Assembly (NCBI GenBank): GCA_964528095.1
Contig: CAZGSG010000080.1
Span: 1-20,941, forward strand
Source of the DNA: CAZGSG01 sp964528095
GTDB taxonomy: Bacteria > Bacteroidota > Bacteroidia > Chitinophagales > Chitinophagaceae
DNA length: 20,941 bases
Direction: 5' to 3'
Shown here in pieces: positions 1 through 7,679 of the stretch (within the stretch, counting starts at the first letter, position 1; the number at the start of each line of letters is the position of its first letter). The position numbers were made by a program, and so were the translations under genes. The notes under the pieces were generated by a model. It searched no databases. It had not been told where the DNA came from and was given only the letters and a program-made list of their open reading frames with translations.

Positions 1-273
1 ATCGTTACTTCCGTGTACAGGGATTACCTGCCCTCTTCATGGAGTACTTATTACACGCCGACTATATGGGAAGTCGGTTTCTACATGGTAACTTTAGGAT
101 TGTTCATTACCTGTTATTTCCTTTTCTGCAAATACTTCCCAGTTATCGCGATCGCTGAGATCAAACATATCCTGAAGAAAAATGGAGAGAGTTATAAAGA
201 TAAAATGGGTGAGATCGAAAAGGAATCGACGGATGAGTTTGGACATAAAAACACAGGAGACGACCATCACTAA
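1..273 (+). CDS. actC: Alternative complex III subunit ActC, C-terminal end (partial)
   Basis: The reading frame is open from the first base, so only the last 90 residues are visible. They contain one clear membrane helix (about WEVGFYMVTLGLFITCYFLF) followed by a charged, His-ending cytoplasmic tail. ActC is an NrfD-like integral membrane subunit of the quinol:cytochrome c oxidoreductase (alternative complex III) and holds the menaquinol-side membrane core. The identification rests mainly on position: it directly precedes actD, actE and actF in the standard order, and the pre-tail helix followed by a phenylalanine/proline turn is typical of the end of NrfD-fold proteins. A GTG at 13 is in frame but lies inside the gene and is not a start. 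The upstream actA and actB genes are presumably just outside the window. Confidence 0.85.
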   Translation: MVTSVYRDYLPSSWSTYYTPTIWEVGFYMVTLGLFITCYFLFCKYFPVIAIAEIKHILKKNGESYKDKMGEIEKESTDEFGHKNTGDDHH

Positions 274-281
274 AATGAAGC

Positions 282-339
282 ATTCAAAATACAAAATTCA
301 AAATACGGCGCTCAGCGATTTGACTTTTAACTTTTGAAT
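282..339 (+). repeat. Heptad-arm inverted repeat, copy 1
   Basis: The left arm is built from 7-base units AAAATAC (286-292), AAAATTC (293-299), AAAATAC (300-306). A GC-richer core (307-317) follows, then a right arm of units ATTTGAC (318-324), TTTTAAC (325-331), TTTTGAA (332-338). The two arms are inverted relative to each other (about 17 of 21 positions pair). The right arm carries ACTTTTGAAT, shared by all four copies in the window. It starts a few bases after the actC stop, between two genes of one operon. Confidence 0.7.
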
Positions 340-365
340 CAGAAACAGATAAATAACATAGGATT

Positions 366-417
366 AAAATTCGAAATACAGCGTCTCGTTTTGATTTTTG
401 ATTTTTGACTTTTGAAT
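366..417 (+). repeat. Heptad-arm inverted repeat, copy 2
   Basis: This is a second copy in the same actC-actD gap. The left arm and core (366-388) resemble those of copy 1: AAAATTC-AAATAC-GCG-CTC in both. The right arm is four exact 7-base units: TTTTGAT (389-395), TTTTGAT (396-402), TTTTGAC (403-409), TTTTGAA (410-416). It ends about 10 bases before the actD start codon, so it will be part of the actD leader. Confidence 0.7.
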
Positions 418-426
418 TAAAATAAA

Positions 427-1017
427 ATGGGTGTAAAAAAATTTATAGTAGGCAATTTTTACGACGAGGCAGTGTTGTTTCCTGCAGTCAAAAATGTACG
501 CCGTGCAGGATATAAGATCCATGATGTGTTCACTCCTTTCCCGATACATGGATTGGATAAGGCAATGGGTCTGCGTGATACCAGCTTACATACAGCGGGC
601 TTCATCTATGCCATCACCGGAACTACTACTGCGCTTAGCTTTATTACTTGGGCATTGACTGTGGACTGGCAATTAAATTTTGGCGGCAAGCCGTTCTTTT
701 CTTTACCAGCCTGGATACCTATTACCTTCGAATTGACCGTTCTGTTTTCAGCGGTAGGTATGGTACTTACGTTTTGTTATCTCTGTCAGCTGGCACCATT
801 CGTAAAAAAAGATCATTTTAATCCGCGCTCGACCGACGACACATTTGTGATGGCGCTCGAATGCACTGATAAAACAAATGAAGCGGAAGCAGTCAGCTTC
901 CTTAAAAATATCGGCGCTACCGACGTTACAGTTCAATACAAAGAAACAGGATGGTGGATGGGTCGTTATGATAAAGACACTATCCGGTACGAGAAAAAAG
1001 AAATAGCAGCGCATTAA
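427..1017 (+). CDS. actD: Alternative complex III subunit ActD (DUF3341)
   Basis: A 196-residue protein with the DUF3341 layout: a soluble N-terminal part (1-55) with the family-like stretch GYKIHDVFTPFPIHGLDKAMG, two membrane helices (about 57-77 and 94-120), then a soluble C-terminal part that ends in a ferredoxin-like stretch (AEAVSFLKNIGATDVTVQYKE). ActD is a small two-helix subunit that packs against ActC/ActF in alternative complex III; it has no cofactor. The length is normal for the family. The ATG at 427 is the natural start, directly after the second repeat copy. It lies between actC and actE on the same strand with no terminator in either gap, so it should be co-transcribed. Confidence 0.93.
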   Translation: MGVKKFIVGNFYDEAVLFPAVKNVRRAGYKIHDVFTPFPIHGLDKAMGLRDTSLHTAGFIYAITGTTTALSFITWALTVDWQLNFGGKPFFSLPAWIPITFELTVLFSAVGMVLTFCYLCQLAPFVKKDHFNPRSTDDTFVMALECTDKTNEAEAVSFLKNIGATDVTVQYKETGWWMGRYDKDTIRYEKKEIAAH

Positions 1018-1029
1018 TTATTTTAATAA

Positions 1030-1689
1030 ATGATGATGAAAAAATTCTTAATCATAGCAGGATTTATCACGGCAGGAATAACGTTGGTCAGTTGTGATCA
1101 GCCAAGACGCAGCCCGGGCCGCGCGTATATGCCTGATATGACGTATAGCAGGGCCTATGAAACATATGCCGAGGCGCAGGAAAGGCTGAATAACTCGGCT
1201 GTTGAAGGCACAAAGCCCAGCTATAACAATCGCCCGGTAGTTGGTTCAATAGCACGTGGAGATATGGCGCCTTACGCGAATAAAAACGACTCAACAGGAT
1301 ATGCGCTGTCAGCGGCTGTAAAAAACCCGCTTGATCTGGCAACGATCGATATGAAAGATGCAGAACGTTTATACCTGGTAAACTGTGGTATCTGCCATGG
1401 ATCAAAACTGGATGGCAACGGTCCGCTCTTCAAAGGCGGTGATGGCCCTTATACTGCAGCACCAAAGAACTTTTTAGCTGATGATATGAAAATAATGCCT
1501 GAAGGCACCATGTTCCATTCTGTAACTTATGGAAAAGGGCAGATGGGTAGTTACGCGTCACAGCTTACGCCGAAACAACGCTGGGCGGTGATTGCGTATA
1601 TAAAGGCCAAACAAGGTGGAGGCAAGGTAGGAGCTGCGGATAGTACAGGCACTGCAAAGGCAGATAGCGCTATCGCAAAAATGAAATAA
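1030..1689 (+). CDS. actE: Alternative complex III monoheme cytochrome c lipoprotein ActE
   Basis: A 219-residue c-type cytochrome. Residues 4-21 form a lipoprotein signal ending in LVS-C22, so the mature protein is probably lipid-anchored on the periplasmic side. A single CGICH heme site lies at 119-123, with a likely distal Met in GQMGSYA (about 172). The region before it (23-100) is Pro/Tyr/Asn-rich and follows the usual ActE pattern of a leader segment before the cytochrome domain. In the complex, ActE accepts electrons from the multiheme subunit and can pass them to the oxidase. Because CoxB here carries no heme c, ActE is the only cytochrome c domain visible in the window. The gene begins with three ATG codons, so the exact start is uncertain by one or two residues. 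It follows actD by 12 bases. Confidence 0.95.
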   Translation: MMMKKFLIIAGFITAGITLVSCDQPRRSPGRAYMPDMTYSRAYETYAEAQERLNNSAVEGTKPSYNNRPVVGSIARGDMAPYANKNDSTGYALSAAVKNPLDLATIDMKDAERLYLVNCGICHGSKLDGNGPLFKGGDGPYTAAPKNFLADDMKIMPEGTMFHSVTYGKGQMGSYASQLTPKQRWAVIAYIKAKQGGGKVGAADSTGTAKADSAIAKMK

Positions 1690-1722
1690 GAATATTAATT
1701 GAAGAATTATAAATAAAAGCTG

Positions 1723-2967
1723 ATGTCAATCCGGGAAAAATTTATAGTACCAAAGAGATATAACACGATTGCGATTGCGATGATGGTGCTTGGTATTATC
1801 TCCATTATTGCCTTATATATTGCAACACACGGCGGAAGCGGTGATGAACATCATAAGGCAGAGAAGGATGCAAGATTCTGGGGAAGCTTATTGCAGAACA
1901 GTGTTTATTTTTTACTGGTGGTAAATGCAGCCATGTTTTTTATCTGTGCTACCACATTGGCCTGGGGCGGTTGGCAAATGTCTTTTCGCAGGGTTTGTGA
2001 AGCTATTTCAACCTTTTTACCTGTAATAGGTGTTATCTGCGGAGCAATATTACTTTCCATCGCATTTGGAAGTAACCACGAGATTTATCACTGGACGGAT
2101 GCGCATCATGTAGAAATGGACGCGACATTAAAACATAAAGAAGGCTTTTTAAATAAAGGGTTCTTTGCAGTTGCTACTGTACTGACTATCGTATTATGGT
2201 CTGTTTTGGGATGGAAAATGAGAAAGCTGTCACGCAGTCTCGATAACGCGCCATTAAAATCTGTAGAAGAAGGCAAAAAATATATGTGGAATAATACCGT
2301 ATGGGCCGCATTATTTATAGTAGTGTTTGCTTTAACGGTGATGTCTTCTATTCCATGGCTTTGGTTGATGAGTATTGACGCGCACTGGTACAGTACCATG
2401 TATAGCTGGTACACATTTGCAAGTACGTTTGTTGCGGGTGTGGCATTGATCGCGTTATTCGTAGTATTTCTTAAAAATGCCGGCTACCTGGAATACACTA
2501 ACCAGGAGCACCTGCAGGATCTTGGTAAATTCATGTTCGCATTCTCCATATTCTGGACATACCTGTGGTTCTCACAGTTCATGCTGATATGGTATGCCAA
2601 TATTCCTGAGGAAACCGTGTATTTCAAACCACGCGCAGAGGGCATTTACAGCGGTATCTTTTGGCTCACACTGATCATCAACTTCCTGGCGCCGATACTG
2701 ATATTGATGAGAAGAGGCTCCAAAAGAAACTATACCACTATGACCTTTATGGCATTGCTGATCCTGTTCGGTCACTGGTTGGATTTTTTCCAAATGGTAT
2801 TCCCCGGGCATCAGAAAGAGCATGTGCCAATGATGTTGTATGATTTCGGAATTGCGCTTGGATTCGCAGGATTGATCATGTTTGTAACCGGAAGGGCGTT
2901 AAGCAAAGCACCACTGCTGGCAAAAAACCATCCGTTTATAAAAGAAAGTATTATACATCACACGTAG
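1723..2967 (+). CDS. actF: Alternative complex III subunit ActF
   Basis: A 414-residue polytopic membrane protein with about ten hydrophobic segments, matching the ActF size and its NrfD/ActC-like fold. A long periplasmic-type loop between helices 3 and 4 contains SNHEIYHWTDAHHVEMDATL, a His-rich stretch seen in Bacteroidota ActF. Later segments such as WSQFMLIWYANIPEETVYF-like residues (near 282-303) are also characteristic. ActF forms half of the membrane core of alternative complex III with ActC and is thought to help couple quinol oxidation to proton movement. It starts 33 bases after actE. The 119-base gap that follows, before coxB, contains a small GGCCC/GGGCC hairpin (2980-2996) but no clear terminator. 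Confidence 0.93.
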   Translation: MSIREKFIVPKRYNTIAIAMMVLGIISIIALYIATHGGSGDEHHKAEKDARFWGSLLQNSVYFLLVVNAAMFFICATTLAWGGWQMSFRRVCEAISTFLPVIGVICGAILLSIAFGSNHEIYHWTDAHHVEMDATLKHKEGFLNKGFFAVATVLTIVLWSVLGWKMRKLSRSLDNAPLKSVEEGKKYMWNNTVWAALFIVVFALTVMSSIPWLWLMSIDAHWYSTMYSWYTFASTFVAGVALIALFVVFLKNAGYLEYTNQEHLQDLGKFMFAFSIFWTYLWFSQFMLIWYANIPEETVYFKPRAEGIYSGIFWLTLIINFLAPILILMRRGSKRNYTTMTFMALLILFGHWLDFFQMVFPGHQKEHVPMMLYDFGIALGFAGLIMFVTGRALSKAPLLAKNHPFIKESIIHHT

Positions 2968-3086
2968 AAATTGAAGACCGGCCCCGGATATGGGCCATGA
3001 TGTTCCAACATTTTGCAGGAAGACTGTTAAGCGGCGGAACGAATGAATAAAAAAGATTAGAAGAATTAACAACAGAACTAAAGACT

Positions 3087-4142
3087 ATGCAAACTTTTTT
3101 CATTGTTGCGATACTGGTACTCGGCTTCCTGGTCACATTCCAGATTGCCAAGGCCAGCGAATATGTGGCAGTTTTGCGCGGGGAAGAAAAATCAAGAAAG
3201 CAAACAAATAAGATCAATGCATTCATGCTGTTGGCCTTCCTGATCATTGGACTGATCGGTGTGTATTATTGCAACGAACAATTACAGGGGAAAATATTGT
3301 CATTTGGCAGCGCCGCTTCTGACCATGGACTATTGGTAGATAAAATGATGAAGTACACGTTATGGGCTACAGGGCTTGTATTCGTTGTCACCCAGATCTT
3401 ACTATTTTGGTACTCGTTCAAATACCAGGAAACAGAAAAAAGAAAAGCATATTACTTTCCGCATAGTAACAAACTGGAGATCATCTGGACTGTTGCTCCG
3501 ACCATCGTACTGGTGTTCCTGGTAGGTACAGGTATCATTTACTGGTTCAGGATCACTGGTGATGCACCAAAAGACGCGATGGTAGTAGAAATAACAGGCA
3601 GCCAGTTTAAATGGGAATTCCGTTATCCGGGTAATGATGGCATCCTTGGAAAAAAATATTACAAGAATATAAGCGGTACCAATCCATTGGGCCAGATCTG
3701 GGAAGATAAGAACAACCATGATGATGTATATGTAGCGGGTGAGCCAATGCACCTGGTTGTAAATAAACCGGTACACCTGGTTATCGGAGCCAAAGATGTA
3801 ATACATGATGTGGGACTCGCGCACTTCAGAATGAAAATGGATGCTGTGCCGGGAACGCCTACCACGATGTGGTTCACTCCCATCAAGACAACCAAACAAA
3901 TGATCAAAGAAACGGGGAACCCTGAATTTGTATATGAAATTTCCTGCGACCAGATGTGCGGTAAAGGGCACTACAGTATGCGCGGAGAGATCATTGTAGA
4001 AACACAGGAAGAATACGATATATGGTTTGCTTCCAAGAAGCCAATGTATGCAGAGCTGTTTGAAAAGAAAGCGCCTGCAACGCCAGTACCGGATTCTACA
4101 AAGCCGGTTCAGCCAGTGGCCATGAACACAACAGGTAAGTAA
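3087..4142 (+). CDS. coxB: Cytochrome c oxidase subunit II (CuA subunit)
   Basis: A 351-residue subunit II. The C-terminal cupredoxin domain has a complete CuA site: H240 in DVIHDVGLAH, then C287-x3-C291, H295 and M298 in the stretch beginning SCDQMCGKGH. The position usually held by Glu (CxExC) is Gln here, but that ligand is a backbone carbonyl in known structures, so CuA should be intact. There are four hydrophobic segments (about 3-20, 45-62, 90-109, 134-153), whereas the classic subunit has two; extra N-terminal segments are known in this phylum. No CxxCH follows the cupredoxin domain, so this is not a caa3-type fusion. Its place directly after actF fits the ACIII-aa3 supercomplex described for Flavobacterium johnsoniae. 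Confidence 0.96.
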   Translation: MQTFFIVAILVLGFLVTFQIAKASEYVAVLRGEEKSRKQTNKINAFMLLAFLIIGLIGVYYCNEQLQGKILSFGSAASDHGLLVDKMMKYTLWATGLVFVVTQILLFWYSFKYQETEKRKAYYFPHSNKLEIIWTVAPTIVLVFLVGTGIIYWFRITGDAPKDAMVVEITGSQFKWEFRYPGNDGILGKKYYKNISGTNPLGQIWEDKNNHDDVYVAGEPMHLVVNKPVHLVIGAKDVIHDVGLAHFRMKMDAVPGTPTTMWFTPIKTTKQMIKETGNPEFVYEISCDQMCGKGHYSMRGEIIVETQEEYDIWFASKKPMYAELFEKKAPATPVPDSTKPVQPVAMNTTGK

Positions 4143-4154
4143 GATTAAGAAAAA

Positions 4155-4169
4155 GGCAAGACGATTGCC
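4155..4169 (+). other. Small hairpin in coxB-coxA gap
   Basis: GGCAA (4155-4159), loop GACGA, TTGCC (4165-4169), ending 14 bases before the coxA ATG. It has no T-run, so it is not a terminator. It could influence coxA translation or mRNA processing, but this is inference from position only. Confidence 0.3.
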
Positions 4170-4183
4170 ATAAAAATAAGATT

Positions 4184-5989
4184 ATGAGCGAAGCTATTCA
4201 CATACATTCCGAAGCCCATGTAGCACATGATGTTCACCATGATGATCACGGGCACCATCATCAATCATTTGTATCGAAATATATTTTTAGCCAGGATCAC
4301 AAAATGATCGGTAAGCAGTTTTTGATTACTGGTATCATCTGGGCGATCATTGGTGGTTTATTCTCGGTATTGTTTCGTTTGCAGCTTGGATTCCCGGGCC
4401 AGTCCTTTCCTATTCTCGAAACATTTTTCGGGCATTGGGCAAAAGGCGGCACCATACAACCAGAGTTTTATTACGCGCTGGTGACCATGCACGGAACGGT
4501 GTTGGTATTCTTTGTATTGACAGCCGGCTTGAGCGGTACTTTTGCCAACCTGCTTATTCCTCTGCAGGTAGGAGCAAGAGATATGGCTTCTCCATTTCTG
4601 AATATGCTTTCTTACTGGTTCTTCTTTATGGCCAGTATTGTAATGATCAGTTCTTTATTCCTCAGTACCGGACCCGCTTCGGGTGGATGGACGGTTTATC
4701 CGCCATTGAGTGCCTTGCATGAGGCATCGGAGGGGTCGAAAGCCGGTATGGATATGTGGATCATTGCGATGGCTCTTTTCGTTATCTCATCCCTGCTTGG
4801 CGGTCTGAATTATATCGCGACGATCCTGAACATGCGTACAAAAGGAATGGGCATGACGAGATTGCCGCTCACTATCTGGGCACTGTTCTTTACAGCAGTA
4901 TTAGGTGTATTATCTTTCCCGGTTCTTTTATCCGGCCTGATCCTCTTATTGTTTGATCGTAATCTTGGTACAAGTTTTTATCTGAGCGATATCGTAGTGA
5001 ACGGGGAGATCCTCCCCAATGAGGGCGGTAGTGCTATCCTTTTCCAGCACTTATTCTGGTTCCTTGGTCACCCCGAAGTATATATCATTCTTTTACCCGC
5101 CATGGGAATGGTGTCGGAAATACTGTCTGTCAACTCGCGCAAACCGATCTTCGGTTATATGGCCATGCTCGGTTCATTATTTGCGATCGCGATACTCGCA
5201 TTCCTTGTTTGGGCGCACCATATGTTTGTTACAGGTCTGAATCCATTCCTCGGATCGGTCTTTGTACTACTAACGTTATTGATCGCGGTACCATCTGCTA
5301 TCAAGGTATTTAACTGGCTTACTACTTTGTGGCGTGGTAATATCCGCCTGGTTCCATCCATGTTGTTTGCAATCGGATTTGTAAGCTTATTCATCTCCGG
5401 TGGACTGACAGGTATATTCTTAGGTAACTCAACGATCGATATTCACCTGCACGATACCATGTTTGTTGTTGCGCACTTCCATATTGTAATGGGTGTCGCA
5501 TCCTTCTTTGGAATGTTTGCCGGGGTATATCACTGGTATCCAAAAATGTTTGGCCGTTATCTTAACAGTACGCTGGGGTATATCCATTTCTGGGTTACCA
5601 TGGTTGGTGCGTACCTGATCTTCTGGCCTATGCACTATGAAGGTCTTGCCGGTATGCCTCGTCGTTATTTGGATAAAGCCGGCTGGAAATCATTTAACCA
5701 GTTTGGCGATCTTGATAAAATGATCACTGTTGTTTCTATTATAGTCTTTGCTGTACAGCTGATGTTTGTATTCAACTTCTTCTACTCTATTTTTAAAGGC
5801 AGAAAAGTTACTACGACCAATCCATGGGGAGCAAATACGCTTGAGTGGACTACTCCTATCAATCCAGGTCACGGTAACTGGACGGGGGAGATTCCGGAAG
5901 TACATCGTTGGGCGTATGACTATGGTAAAGACGGAAGAGATTTCATTCCTCAAACAGAACCAGTTGGTGCGAATGAAAGTAAACACTAG
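4184..5989 (+). CDS. coxA: Cytochrome c oxidase subunit I (heme a/a3-CuB subunit)
   Basis: A 601-residue heme-copper oxidase catalytic subunit with 12 core helices. All key residues are visible: H103 (low-spin heme), H296 and Y300 of GHPEVY (CuB ligand and cross-linked Tyr), H345-H346 (CuB), H431 (heme a3) and H433 (heme a) in AHFHIVM. E298 of the GHPEV motif and D133/N140 in GARDMASPFLN mark a D-channel of A1-family oxidases, and K374 in IKVFNW marks the K-channel. It reduces O2 to water and pumps protons. The N-terminal cytoplasmic tail is unusual: 10 His in the first 26 residues. The C-terminal tail has NPWGANTLEWTT, typical of subunit I. It lies 41 bases after coxB and is followed by a heptad-arm repeat. 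Confidence 0.98.
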   Translation: MSEAIHIHSEAHVAHDVHHDDHGHHHQSFVSKYIFSQDHKMIGKQFLITGIIWAIIGGLFSVLFRLQLGFPGQSFPILETFFGHWAKGGTIQPEFYYALVTMHGTVLVFFVLTAGLSGTFANLLIPLQVGARDMASPFLNMLSYWFFFMASIVMISSLFLSTGPASGGWTVYPPLSALHEASEGSKAGMDMWIIAMALFVISSLLGGLNYIATILNMRTKGMGMTRLPLTIWALFFTAVLGVLSFPVLLSGLILLLFDRNLGTSFYLSDIVVNGEILPNEGGSAILFQHLFWFLGHPEVYIILLPAMGMVSEILSVNSRKPIFGYMAMLGSLFAIAILAFLVWAHHMFVTGLNPFLGSVFVLLTLLIAVPSAIKVFNWLTTLWRGNIRLVPSMLFAIGFVSLFISGGLTGIFLGNSTIDIHLHDTMFVVAHFHIVMGVASFFGMFAGVYHWYPKMFGRYLNSTLGYIHFWVTMVGAYLIFWPMHYEGLAGMPRRYLDKAGWKSFNQFGDLDKMITVVSIIVFAVQLMFVFNFFYSIFKGRKVTTTNPWGANTLEWTTPINPGHGNWTGEIPEVHRWAYDYGKDGRDFIPQTEPVGANESKH

Positions 5990-5995
5990 GATTTA

Positions 5996-6075
5996 ATTCA
6001 AAATTAAAAATGAAAAATTCAAGACCGGAGTTCGTCAGTTGATACGGGACTATTTTTTGAATTTTTACTTTTGAA
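5996..6075 (+). repeat. Heptad-arm inverted repeat, copy 3
   Basis: The left arm is ATTC followed by 7-base units AAAATTA (6000-6006), AAAATGA (6007-6013), AAAATTC (6014-6020). A 34-base loop of unrelated sequence follows, then the right arm TTTTGAA (6055-6061), TTTTTAC (6062-6068), TTTTGAA (6069-6075). The outer and inner units pair across the loop. The element fills most of the coxA-ctaB gap. The loop is not similar to the cores of copies 1 and 2, so the arms are conserved rather than the insert. Confidence 0.7.
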
Positions 6076-6095
6076 TTCAGAATGGGAGCTTCTAT

Positions 6096-6109
6096 AACCC
6101 TGACGGGTT
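6096..6109 (+). repeat. Short palindrome before ctaB
   Basis: AACCC-TGAC-GGGTT, a perfect 5-bp inverted repeat 12 bases before the ctaB start. A related but imperfect AACCTGGCGGGT-type sequence occurs near 16096. It could be a small mRNA hairpin or a degenerate dispersed palindrome; no function is assigned. Confidence 0.3.
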
Positions 6110-6121
6110 AAACATTTGTAG

Positions 6122-7003
6122 ATGAACAAGATCAAAGATTATTTGCAGTTAGTGAAGCCCTCGTTGAGTATCATGGTGGTGTTCAGTAGTGTAATGAGTT
6201 TTACCCTGACACCGGCTTTTGGAGGATATGAGGATAAGTGGAAATGGATTTTATTGCTCTTTGCAGGTGGGATGTTGGTAACAGGAAGTGCCAATACCAT
6301 CAACCAGGTTGTGGAAAAAGAAACGGATGCGATGATGAAACGGACCGCTAAGCGGCCGGTTGCATCAGGTCGCATGAGTGCACAGGAAGGATGGGCTTTT
6401 GCCATCATTACCGGAGCGCTGGGAGTTTTTCTCCTCGGTTATTTTTTCAACTGGCTGGCGGCATCATTGGCGGCTTTCAGTTTGTTCCTGTACGCATTTA
6501 TATATACTCCGTTGAAGAAAGTAAGTTCAATTGCGGTATTGGTAGGTGCGGTTCCGGGAGCACTGCCCTGTTTGATCGGTTGGGCGGCAGGAGATGATCA
6601 GCTTACGCTGGGAGGCTGGGTGCTTTTTGCGATCCAGTTCCTGTGGCAGTTTCCGCATTTCTGGGCAATAGCCTGGGTAGCGCATACTGATTATACAACA
6701 GCAGGATTCAAACTGTTGCCGGCGGATAAGGGGCCAACAAAATTTACCGCATTGCAAACAGTGATCTATTCATTGTTGTTGCTGCCGGTGACCTTGACGC
6801 CTTATTTTATCGGAATGTGTAGTTATGATGATGTAAGAGGATTGATCAGCATTGCGCTTATTCTGTTGGCCAATGCGTTCATGATCGGGAGATGTGTAAG
6901 TTTATATAATAACATGGACGTGAGTTCGGCGAGAAAAGTGATGTTTGGAAGTTATATGTATTTACCGGTAGTATTACTGGCATTATTGATGAGTAAAATT
7001 TAG
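6122..7003 (+). CDS. ctaB: Protoheme IX farnesyltransferase (heme O synthase)
   Basis: A 293-residue UbiA-superfamily prenyltransferase that adds a farnesyl group to heme b to make heme O, the precursor of heme A used by the oxidase. The first prenyl-binding motif lies at 58-79: NTINQVVEKETDAMMKRT followed by the family RTxxRP pattern (RTAKRPV). The second conserved region, YTPLKKVSSIAVLVGAVPGA, lies near residues 128-147, and a run of seven to nine helices fits the family. The length is typical. It sits inside the oxidase operon between subunit I and the two subunit III genes, as in many Bacteroidota. Heme A synthase (CtaA) is not in the window. The next gene starts 16 bases after its stop. 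Confidence 0.96.
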   Translation: MNKIKDYLQLVKPSLSIMVVFSSVMSFTLTPAFGGYEDKWKWILLLFAGGMLVTGSANTINQVVEKETDAMMKRTAKRPVASGRMSAQEGWAFAIITGALGVFLLGYFFNWLAASLAAFSLFLYAFIYTPLKKVSSIAVLVGAVPGALPCLIGWAAGDDQLTLGGWVLFAIQFLWQFPHFWAIAWVAHTDYTTAGFKLLPADKGPTKFTALQTVIYSLLLLPVTLTPYFIGMCSYDDVRGLISIALILLANAFMIGRCVSLYNNMDVSSARKVMFGSYMYLPVVLLALLMSKI

Positions 7004-7019
7004 CTAATATAAAAGTGAG

Positions 7020-7592
7020 ATGGAGATAGTGACGAATACACAACAACGAAAAAAGATACATCCTCACAAATTTACTTTGTGGGTGGCCATCGCAAGCATC
7101 CTGATGATGTTTGCGGGGCTCACAAGTGCTTTTATCGTGAAGAGTAATCTGGTTGGATGGAAGGATGTGGTAATACCAAAAATGTTCTGGTATTCTACAG
7201 CAGTGATCATTGCAAGCAGCATAACTGTACAAATGGCTCTGCGCGCTTTTCGTCAACGTGAAATGCAGCAATACAGGGCATTGATTGGGGTAACGCTTGT
7301 TTTGGGAATTCTTTTCGTAGTGCTACAGTGTTTTGGTTTCAGGGAATTATGGGAACATAATATTCGTTTTACAGGAGTTAGTGGGGCAGGACAGTTCTTA
7401 TATATCATTTTTGGCCTGCATGCATTGCACGTGATTGGCGGTATAGTGACATTGATCGTAATGTTTATAAAAGCATTTATCGGCAAGTCAAAATTATATA
7501 GCTCAGTGCCGGTAGAAGTACTGGCAACATACTGGCATTTTGTAGATATACTTTGGATATACTTATTAGTGTTCTTTATTATTATAGGATAA
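7020..7592 (+). CDS. Cytochrome c oxidase subunit III, short paralog
   Basis: A 190-residue five-helix subunit III. The family signature ends the protein: ATYWHFVDILWIYLLVFF, preceded by GLHALHVIGGIVTL (conserved His/Gly helix). It lacks the first two helices of the classic seven-helix subunit. Subunit III stabilises subunit I and supports proton uptake through the D-channel. It is one of two adjacent subunit III genes; the second is longer (7680-8552). The start ATG at 7020 lies 16 bases after ctaB. A Bacteroidota pattern of two subunit III genes in the aa3 operon is common, so both are probably functional, but which of them occupies the standard position cannot be told from sequence. Confidence 0.93.
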   Translation: MEIVTNTQQRKKIHPHKFTLWVAIASILMMFAGLTSAFIVKSNLVGWKDVVIPKMFWYSTAVIIASSITVQMALRAFRQREMQQYRALIGVTLVLGILFVVLQCFGFRELWEHNIRFTGVSGAGQFLYIIFGLHALHVIGGIVTLIVMFIKAFIGKSKLYSSVPVEVLATYWHFVDILWIYLLVFFIIIG

Positions 7593-7599
7593 AAAGTTA

Positions 7600-7644
7600 A
7601 GAAGGTTTCCAGGATACTGTAATCTTTACGACACAGGAACTTCT
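7600..7644 (+). other. Hairpin in the gap between the two subunit III genes
   Basis: AGAAG (7600-7604) and TTCC (7607-7610) pair with GGAA (7636-7639) and CTTCT (7640-7644), giving nine base pairs with a two-base bulge and a 25-base loop. No T-run follows. It begins just after the stop of the first subunit III gene, so it may protect or separate the transcript sections. Confidence 0.35.
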
Positions 7645-7679
7645 GAGATCTTGAATAATTATAAATAGAAAAAACTGAC

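Noticed and set aside
2997..3050. 17-codon ORF (MMFQHFAGRLLSGGTNE) in the actF-coxB gap
   Set aside because: It is short and lies in a gap containing small hairpins, with no ribosome-entry signal or other support. It could only be judged by conservation.
4143..4183. Terminator between coxB and coxA
   Set aside because: The GGCAA/TTGCC stem is only 5 bp and has no T-run. Subunits II and I are expected to be co-transcribed.
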